From Spirochaetota bacterium (GTDB taxonomy: Bacteria > Spirochaetota > B62-G9 > DRHN01): a stretch of DNA of 12,047 nt. The notes beneath the pieces were generated by a model that worked only from the letters and a program-made list of their open reading frames with translations, ran no database searches and was not told the origin of the DNA. This document shows, piece by piece, positions 7,270-12,047 of this stretch. How positions within the stretch are numbered: the stretch's first letter is position 1; the number at the start of each line of letters is the position of its first letter. Made by a program: the position numbers and the translations under genes. The DNA is taken from positions 1 through 12,047 of the forward strand of contig JAGLSF010000031.1 in the NCBI GenBank assembly GCA_023136305.1, read 5' to 3'.

Positions 7270-8031
7270 TCAGAATTTGAAATCACCGCCCGTGAGACCG
7301 CTCAGGCCTCCCAGTATACTCCCGCCGCGCGTCTCGCCGCGGTTTCGCATGGCGGCTGTCATTACCCGGTCGGCCATCCTCGAAAAAGGCAGGGTCTGCA
7401 GGTACACCGTGCCAGGACCGGTGAGGGTGGTGAAAAAGAGCCCCTCCCCGCCAAAGAATGCCGTCTTCAGGCCGCCTACAAACTCGATGCTGTAGTCAAC
7501 ACTCTCTTCAAAGACGGCAAGGCAGCCCGTGTCAACGCGAAGGGTTTCGCCCGTTGAAAGCTTTCTCTTTACAAGAGTTCCGCCCGCGTGCACAAAGGCA
7601 AATCCGTCACCGCTCAATTTCTGCAGTATGAAACCCTCTCCGCCGAAAAACCCAGCGCCGAGCCTCTTCGTAAATGCCACCGAAATTTCAATGCCGTATG
7701 CAGAGCAGAGATAGGCATCCCGCTGACAGAGCATGGTCCCCGTTTCCCTCAGATTGAGTGGGAGGATCTTACCCGGATAGGGTGCCGCAAAAGACACCTT
7801 TTTCCTGTCTCCGGCCTTGTTCATGAAAGTGGTGATGAAAAATGACTCGCCGGCGAGAATGCGCTTCACTCCCTTCATGAGCCTCCCGCCCGTTTCGGTG
7901 TTCATCTCCACACCGTCCTCCATGAACATCATCGCTCCGGCTTCAGCCTGCACGGCCTCCTTCGGGTCGAGCGTGATGATCACCGCCTGCATATCATCGC
8001 CAACGAGGTGATAGTCGATCTCATGTGCCAT
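7270..8031 (-). CDS. AIM24/TIGR00266 family protein
   Basis: The 253-residue protein belongs to the AIM24 (formerly DUF124) family of beta-rich proteins found in bacteria, archaea and fungal mitochondria; its biochemical role is not established. Family signs are AEAGAMMFMEDGVEM (29-43), the glycine-rich repeats GAGFFGGEGFILQKLSGDG (125-143 region) and AFFGGEGLFFTTLTGPG (191-207), and the C-terminal RMADRV segment with a Gly-rich tail (231-250). The two GFFGGEG-type repeats suggest an internally duplicated beta fold. There is no signal peptide or membrane helix. The start ATG has AAAGGAG with 6-bp spacing. It runs divergently from the S41 protease, with a shared 228-bp control region. Confidence 0.88.
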   Translation of the reverse strand: MAHEIDYHLVGDDMQAVIITLDPKEAVQAEAGAMMFMEDGVEMNTETGGRLMKGVKRILAGESFFITTFMNKAGDRKKVSFAAPYPGKILPLNLRETGTMLCQRDAYLCSAYGIEISVAFTKRLGAGFFGGEGFILQKLSGDGFAFVHAGGTLVKRKLSTGETLRVDTGCLAVFEESVDYSIEFVGGLKTAFFGGEGLFFTTLTGPGTVYLQTLPFSRMADRVMTAAMRNRGETRGGSILGGLSGLTGGDFKF

Positions 8032-8095
8032 TGTGAGCTCCTTTTCTCAGTCGCACTGCAGCATACCCCTGAAATAAAAAAACAGCATCAGGGTT

Positions 8096-8148
8096 CCTGT
8101 TTACAGGGTATTCGTGCTATAATTAGGTTGAGCTTCTTAATTGTAAAC
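8096..8148. promoter_or_regulatory. Divergent control region with inverted repeats
   Basis: GTTTACA (8099-8105) and TGTAAAC (8142-8148) form a 7-bp inverted repeat 36 bp apart around an AT core, TATAATTA (8118-8125). The left half also sits in a local palindrome, CCTGT-TT-ACAGG (8096-8107). On the minus strand TTTACA (8142-8147), 17 bp and AATTAT (8119-8124) make a candidate promoter for the AIM24-family gene. On the plus strand TATAAT (8118-8123) with a poor -35 TTCCTG (8094-8099, 18-bp spacer) could be an outer promoter toward the protease. Whether a regulator binds the repeat is inference. Confidence 0.4.
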
Positions 8149-8195
8149 CATTTTTCAGGAAAGGGAAGATTGAATTAAACAATCTGTCTTAATGT

Positions 8196-8223
8196 TTGAC
8201 AAAAATAGTCTCTTCAATAATAT
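8196..8223 (+). promoter_or_regulatory. Sigma-70 promoter for the ctp-yjbQ operon
   Basis: There is a perfect -35 TTGACA (8196-8201), a 16-bp spacer and -10 TAATAT (8218-8223). The start would fall near 8230, leaving a leader of about 30 bp before the ATG at 8260. It is the best match in the divergent region. Confidence 0.6.
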
Positions 8224-8259
8224 TTACAATAAAGCAAACAGATTAGTCAGGATTCAAAC

Positions 8260-9663
8260 ATGAAAAAGAGAGAAAGATTACTGTGGATTGGTATTGTCTG
8301 CATACTCCTCATCATTACCACTGCATCCGGCCTCAACAACTGGATTCTTGCAGGCGACTCCAACAAGGCATATGAGCAGCTTCGGCTCTTCAACGAGATA
8401 TTCAACCTCCTCAGAACGGAGTACTACGACGAGGAGAAGGTTACACCCGAGAACCTCGTCCCGGGCGCCATTGACGGAATGATCGAAACCCTGGACGACC
8501 CGCACACCTCCTATCTCACGAAGGAGATATTCAACGAGCTGCAGACTGACACCAGGGGGGAGTTCGGGGGCTTAGGCATTGTCATTGGAAAGCGTGACGA
8601 GTGGATCACCGTCATATCTCCCATTGACGACACCCCGGCTGCGCGCAAAGGCATACGGTCAGGTGACAAGATCATCGCTATCAACGGCGAAACCACTGAG
8701 GGTTTTTCCACCATGGATGCAGTTCGCCTCCTGCGCGGCAAGGTGGGCACGAGCGTTACCATCACCATACTTCGGGAATCGGAATCTGATCCCTTCGACG
8801 TGACCATTGTGCGTGGTATCATCAAGCTCGAGACGGTCAAATCGAAGATAGTGGATGAGCACATCGGCTACATTCGTATCTCCCAGTTCAGCGAGCCGAC
8901 GGCTGAAGCACTTGCAGAACATATCGACGAGCTCAATGAGCAGGGCATGGACGCCATGATCATCGACCTGCGAAACAACCCGGGAGGACTTCTCTCCTCA
9001 GTCATCGATATCAGTGACATGTTTCTCACAAAGGGCACCATCGTGTCGACCAAGGGGCGCGACAGGGCACAGAATCAGACCTTTCATGCAAAGAAAAGCG
9101 TGCTGGTTCCAGACACCCCACTCATCGTTCTCGTGAACGAGGGAAGTGCTTCAGCCTCAGAGATCTTCGCAGGTGCTGTGCGGGACAACGACCGGGGAAT
9201 GATCGTTGGAGAGCAGACTTTCGGCAAGGGCTCGGTACAAACGGTGCGTGAGCTTCCCGACGGTTCCGGGATCCGTATTACGACGGCCCTCTACTATACG
9301 CCGTCCGGAGTGTCTATTCACAAGGTGGGTATTGAACCCGACGAGATCGTGAAAGACATCGAGCTTACTACCGAGGAACTCGAAGTGATTGAGAAGTTAG
9401 AGGACGAGGAGATCATCGAAAAGTTCGTTCTGGAGCATCCGGAGTTCAAAGACTCCTTCGACGATCGGGCATTCAAGGGGCTCATGAAGGAGATCGAGCG
9501 CGAGAGCATGGAAATCAGGCCCGTTATCCTTCGGCGACTCATCAGAAACGAGCTCGAGAGGAACGATATCCCTTCTCTCATCGACCTCGACTATGACATA
9601 CAGCTCAAGCATGCCGTGGATATGATGAACTCCATGGCCGTGCTGACCAGGAGGGGGTCATAG
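8260..9663 (+). CDS. ctpA: S41 family C-terminal processing peptidase
   Basis: This envelope serine protease of the CtpA/Prc family trims or degrades proteins from their C-termini. The 467 residues show an N-terminal membrane anchor or uncleaved signal (about 7-25), a helical cap with the family's DPHTSYL (80-86), then a PDZ domain (about 100-185; FGGLGIVIG, SGDKIIAINGE). The peptidase core includes GYIRISQF (203-210) and DLRNNPGGLL (236-245). Its catalytic Ser298 lies in GSASASEIF and Lys323 in TFGKGSVQ, 25 residues apart as in E. coli Prc, with Gln327 four further on. An acidic and helical C-terminal extension (about 365-467) follows. The only upstream signal is a weak CAGGA about 9 bp before the ATG. 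The yjbQ start is 2 bp after its stop, so the two are cotranscribed. Substrates cannot be told from sequence. Confidence 0.94.
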   Translation: MKKRERLLWIGIVCILLIITTASGLNNWILAGDSNKAYEQLRLFNEIFNLLRTEYYDEEKVTPENLVPGAIDGMIETLDDPHTSYLTKEIFNELQTDTRGEFGGLGIVIGKRDEWITVISPIDDTPAARKGIRSGDKIIAINGETTEGFSTMDAVRLLRGKVGTSVTITILRESESDPFDVTIVRGIIKLETVKSKIVDEHIGYIRISQFSEPTAEALAEHIDELNEQGMDAMIIDLRNNPGGLLSSVIDISDMFLTKGTIVSTKGRDRAQNQTFHAKKSVLVPDTPLIVLVNEGSASASEIFAGAVRDNDRGMIVGEQTFGKGSVQTVRELPDGSGIRITTALYYTPSGVSIHKVGIEPDEIVKDIELTTEELEVIEKLEDEEIIEKFVLEHPEFKDSFDDRAFKGLMKEIERESMEIRPVILRRLIRNELERNDIPSLIDLDYDIQLKHAVDMMNSMAVLTRRGS

Positions 9664-9665
9664 GT

Positions 9666-10058
9666 ATGATGCAGGAAGTATCGATACGCTCCAGAAACCG
9701 CGAGGAGTTCATCAATATCGATTCTCAGATCCGGGACGTCATAAGTCGTTCCGGTAAAGAGGAAGGAGTGCTCACGGTATTCGTGCCTCACACAACCGCG
9801 GCCGTCACCATCAATGAGAACGCCGACCCGATGGTGGTGCGGGATATTTTGTACAAACTGGGCGACCTCATCCCCAAAAGGGACAAATACCGGCATATGG
9901 AGGGTAACTCCGATGCCCATCTGAAGGCCTCGCTGTGCGGCAACAGCGAGCGTATTCTGGCATCAGGCGGCAGACCCGTACTGGGAACGTGGCAGTCTGT
10001 ATATTTCTGCGAATTCGATGGACCAAGAACACGCAGAGTGATAATGAGGATGGACTGA
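9666..10058 (+). CDS. yjbQ: YjbQ/UPF0047 family protein
   Basis: The 130-residue protein matches the UPF0047 family, whose E. coli member YjbQ has a weak thiamine-phosphate synthase activity; the physiological role is unsettled. Conserved features are VPHTTAAVTINENADP (40-55, H42), HMEGNSDAHLKASL (77-90, H77 and H85), and LGTWQSVYFCEFDGPRTRRV (106-125). Conserved histidines and acidic residues line the trimeric family's metal-binding pocket. Two ATG codons are adjacent (9666 and 9669). AGGAGG at 9649-9654, inside the end of the protease gene, serves either one. The length is typical. The two-base gap to the protease stop implies translational coupling; a functional link between the two is not known to me. 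Confidence 0.92.
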   Translation: MMQEVSIRSRNREEFINIDSQIRDVISRSGKEEGVLTVFVPHTTAAVTINENADPMVVRDILYKLGDLIPKRDKYRHMEGNSDAHLKASLCGNSERILASGGRPVLGTWQSVYFCEFDGPRTRRVIMRMD

Positions 10059-10078
10059 CAGTCCCCTGTTGAGATTTT

Positions 10079-10241
10079 TAGGGTGAATGTCAAGTTTTCA
10101 ACCCGTCAACAAAAAGAAACATAAATTTAGTTCAAATGTGCATAGTGTTGGCGAACTTCGACTAAATTCATGGGAAAAACTCATTTAAAAAGTATGTTTT
10201 TCTATTCCATACAGTATATTTAAAACTCGAAGTTCGCCCTA
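10079..10241. repeat. MITE-like intergenic repeat, long copy with terminal inverted repeats
   Basis: This 163-bp element lies between yjbQ and the membrane-protein gene. Its left end TAGGGTGAATGTCAAGTTTT and the reverse complement of its right end TAGGGCGAACTTCGAGTTTT match at 16 of 20 positions. Both ends are bounded by TA, as expected for insertion into a TA target. Inside, GGCGAACTTCG (10150-10160) is a perfect 11-bp inverted repeat of CGAAGTTCGCC (10228-10238), enclosing a 67-bp AT-rich core. The left arm 10081-10156 is shared with the copy at 2474-2550. No reading frame or transposase is present, so it would be non-autonomous and need a transposase elsewhere. Confidence 0.75.
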
Positions 10242-10262
10242 CCCTATTGAAAGGAGGATTGC

Positions 10263-10709
10263 ATGGTTTTCTTTCTCGGCCTTGCCTGCCTTACCGGCGG
10301 CTTTCTCATCATCCTACCGCTCTTCATGGAGAAATACCAGGGCCTTGAGCGCTTCGATGAGAAGATCAAACCCTACAAGATCATTATTGGACTGGCGGTT
10401 CTCATCATCGGGGCGATCAAGTTCTTCGCACCCTATCACGGTGGCGACAAACAGTTCATCATCATAATCGGGGATCTTCTACCTGCAGTACTTGCAATAC
10501 TGGTGGGTATATTGATCTCGGTTGATTTTCTTGAATCTCTGCAAGGGGCAAAAAAGGAAGATGCTGCTTCCCGGGCAGGCGCAAAAAAGCTGGAAAGTTT
10601 CTGGACACGGACGAAGTCGGTTTTGCAGCGATATCAGCACCCGATCGGTTTCGCATCCATGTTATTCGGGCTACTCCACTGGTTCATATTCAAGGTGCCC
10701 TTCTTCTAA
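10263..10709 (+). CDS. Small integral membrane protein of unknown function
   Basis: I do not recognise this 148-residue protein. It has four predicted membrane helices: about 2-20, 38-56 (IIIGLAVLIIGAIKF), 66-90 (FIIIIGDLLPAVLAILVGILIS) and 128-145 (PIGFASMLFGLLHWFIF). A short charged loop lies at 22-38 and a longer basic one at 95-125 (KKEDAASRAGAKKLESFWTRTK), most likely cytoplasmic. The ATG has an ideal AAAGGAGG with about 6-bp spacing, which strongly supports a real gene. The upstream gap is largely filled by the MITE-like repeat, which may carry or have displaced its promoter. Its stop TAA (10707-10709) overlaps the stop of the converging hisG (TAG, 10706-10708). Confidence 0.8.
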   Translation: MVFFLGLACLTGGFLIILPLFMEKYQGLERFDEKIKPYKIIIGLAVLIIGAIKFFAPYHGGDKQFIIIIGDLLPAVLAILVGILISVDFLESLQGAKKEDAASRAGAKKLESFWTRTKSVLQRYQHPIGFASMLFGLLHWFIFKVPFF

Positions 10710-11608
10710 TCCTCTATTGAGTCTTCCTTGTTCACCACCTTGTTGAGCGGGTACTCGATGATGCCGTCAGCTCCTACCGCGATGAGCTGTGGAATGAGCT
10801 CACGCACCACGTCCTCACGGATGATCGTTTCAACAGACAGCCACTCCGTGTTGTGCAGCCGTGCAATGGTCGGTGCCGTCAGAGCCGGCAGGATCTGCAC
10901 CACCGCATCGAGGCATTCGCCTGGCACATTCATCTTCAAGCCAACCATACTCTCAGCGTTGAGCGCACCCTGAAGCAGCAGGGCAATTTGACGTATCTTC
11001 TTCCGTTTCAGGGAATCGGTCATGCTTGCCCGGTTCGCGATGAGCTTGGTGTTGGTCTCGAGCAGGGTATGGATGATCTTGAGTCCGTGGGCCCTGATCG
11101 TGGTACCGGATTCCGTCACCTCGACGATGGCATCAACGAGCCCTTCAGCAACCTTTGCCTCAGTCGCACCCCATGAGAACTCAACCTCCACGTCAACGCC
11201 CCGCTCCTCAAAATAACGGCGGGTGAAGTTCACGAGTTCGGTGGATATGGTCTTCCCCTTCAAATCTTCCAGTTTCTTGAACGGGGAATTACCGGGAACC
11301 GCGAGAACCCACCGGGCCTTCCGAACACTGGTCTTTGAGTAAATGAGATCGGAGACGATTTCCACATCGGCATTGTTCTCGAGGATCCAGTCAAGCCCCG
11401 TGAGCCCGATGTCCAGTACACCATTTTCAACATAATGGGCCATTTCCTGCGCACGTACCAGGGAACTGGTTATCTCGACATCGTCGATGGACGGGAAATA
11501 GTTGCGTGCCGATGCGTTTATCTTCCAGCCTGCCTTTGAGAAGAGGTCGATGGTTGCCTTTTCCAGACTTCCCTTGGGGATTCCGATTTTCAATATTGAA
11601 GTGCTCAT
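10706..11608 (-). CDS. hisG: ATP phosphoribosyltransferase, long form
   Basis: HisG catalyses the first committed step of histidine synthesis, joining ATP and PRPP to give phosphoribosyl-ATP. The 300-residue protein is the long form. It has a two-lobed catalytic part (about 1-215) with IGIPKGSLEKAT at the start, GLTGLDWI (68-75), and the PRPP-binding loop DAIVEVTESGTTIRAHGL (159-176). A C-terminal HisG_C domain of about 75 residues (about 218-292) follows, ending in GADGIIEYPLNKVV. That domain binds histidine in the long form and gives feedback inhibition, so no HisZ partner is required. The ATG overlaps the hisI stop in an ATGA arrangement, with GGAG 8 bp upstream, so the two are translationally coupled. 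Confidence 0.96.
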   Translation of the reverse strand: MSTSILKIGIPKGSLEKATIDLFSKAGWKINASARNYFPSIDDVEITSSLVRAQEMAHYVENGVLDIGLTGLDWILENNADVEIVSDLIYSKTSVRKARWVLAVPGNSPFKKLEDLKGKTISTELVNFTRRYFEERGVDVEVEFSWGATEAKVAEGLVDAIVEVTESGTTIRAHGLKIIHTLLETNTKLIANRASMTDSLKRKKIRQIALLLQGALNAESMVGLKMNVPGECLDAVVQILPALTAPTIARLHNTEWLSVETIIREDVVRELIPQLIAVGADGIIEYPLNKVVNKEDSIED

Positions 11609-11988
11609 TCCTTGTCTCCGTACACTTTCTCCGGATCAAAGATCCGCTCGCCGTCTATCAGCAGATCATCCCCCTGCACAACCCGGTAGAAGCAGCTCCG
11701 AAAGCCTGTGTGACACGCCGCCTCACCGATCTGGCGTACCCTGACAAGCAGGCAGTCGCTGTCACAGTCCACACGGATCTCGTGCACCTCCTGAAGGTTG
11801 CCCGATGTTTCACCCTTTTTCCAGAGCTTCCCGCGCGACCTGCTCCAGTAGTGTACATAACCGGTGCTCAGGGTATGCTCCCAGGCTTCACGATTCATAA
11901 AGGCCCCCATCAGTACCTCGCCGGTTTGATAATCCTGGGCAATGACCGGGATGACCCCGCCAAGTTTGTCGAAGTTCAGTTCAATCAT
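11605..11988 (-). CDS. hisI: Phosphoribosyl-AMP cyclohydrolase
   Basis: HisI opens the purine ring of phosphoribosyl-AMP, the third step of histidine synthesis. The 127-residue product has the family features: YVHYWSRSRGKLWKKGETSGN (44-64), the metal motif VDCDSDC (73-79) with aspartates D74, D76 and D78, and the conserved cysteines C75, C92 and C99 in ACHTGFRSCF (91-100) that bind zinc. It is the stand-alone cyclohydrolase without a fused HisE pyrophosphohydrolase domain, so a separate hisE is expected elsewhere. The ATG has only a weak AGG upstream. Its last four bases overlap the hisG start. The 59 bp to the window edge show no convincing promoter. Confidence 0.96.
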   Translation of the reverse strand: MIELNFDKLGGVIPVIAQDYQTGEVLMGAFMNREAWEHTLSTGYVHYWSRSRGKLWKKGETSGNLQEVHEIRVDCDSDCLLVRVRQIGEAACHTGFRSCFYRVVQGDDLLIDGERIFDPEKVYGDKE

Positions 11989-12047
11989 AGGACCTAATGT
12001 ATTAACGATGCGATTGATTTACAAGCGGGAAAAAAGGTGACAGCTCA

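Noticed and set aside
10052..10079. Terminator after yjbQ
   Set aside because: GGACT-GAC-AGTCC is only a 5-bp stem overlapping the stop codon, and the T-run comes about 10 bp later, too far for a standard intrinsic terminator.
2472..10241. CRISPR array from repeated intergenic sequence
   Set aside because: Only two copies nearly 8 kb apart, no regular spacers and no cas genes.
11989..12047. Promoter for hisI-hisG
   Set aside because: TTGTAA and TAATAC are present on the minus strand but only 14 bp apart, and the region is cut by the window edge.

Overview
This is a roughly 12 kb chromosomal stretch from a Gram-negative, mid-GC bacterium. The case for Gram-negative is a type II secretion protein (GspC) and a dedicated prepilin peptidase. 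The very long PurL (about 1000 residues with a PurS-like N-terminus) beside a separate PurQ, and the hisI-hisG pair, resemble what I recall from Desulfobacterota/Deltaproteobacteria and nearby phyla. That placement is an inference from gene style, and the sequence alone does not identify a species.

Layout, left to right. Positions 1-421 hold no convincing gene, but carry a near-consensus leftward sigma-70 promoter (339-367) and a short 30-bp-period direct repeat (131-184). At 422-634 lies the C-terminal stub of a sensor histidine kinase that has lost its front end. A long leftward block follows: gspC (732-1610), a type 4 prepilin peptidase (1677-2426), purQ (2569-3399), purL (3412-6405), a two-domain protein disulfide oxidoreductase (6474-7112) with its own promoter, and an AIM24/TIGR00266-family gene (7270-8031). 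A 228-bp divergent intergenic region (8032-8259) with promoters for both directions separates this block from a rightward operon: an S41 C-terminal processing protease (8260-9663) coupled to a YjbQ/UPF0047 gene (9666-10058). Then come a four-helix membrane protein of unknown function (10263-10709) and, converging on it from the right, hisI-hisG (11988 to 10706).

How the genes fit together. The block is mostly housekeeping: purine synthesis step 4 (PurL/PurQ), histidine synthesis steps 1 and 3 (HisG/HisI), envelope proteolysis (CtpA-type), thiol-disulfide chemistry (PDO) and two pieces of the secretion/pilus machinery set apart from the rest of their operon. No CRISPR array, tRNA, rRNA, phage gene or transposase is visible.

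The most interesting non-gene structure is a pair of related intergenic elements, 2472-2563 and 10079-10241. They share a 77-nt left arm (about 83% identical by eye) and the right end GTTCGCCCTA. The longer copy has imperfect 20-bp terminal inverted repeats bounded by TA, with a second inner copy of the inverted repeat. This looks like a non-autonomous, MITE-like family (possibly IS630/Tc1-mariner type), with the shorter copy having lost its core. I see no new defence or biosynthetic system in this window.
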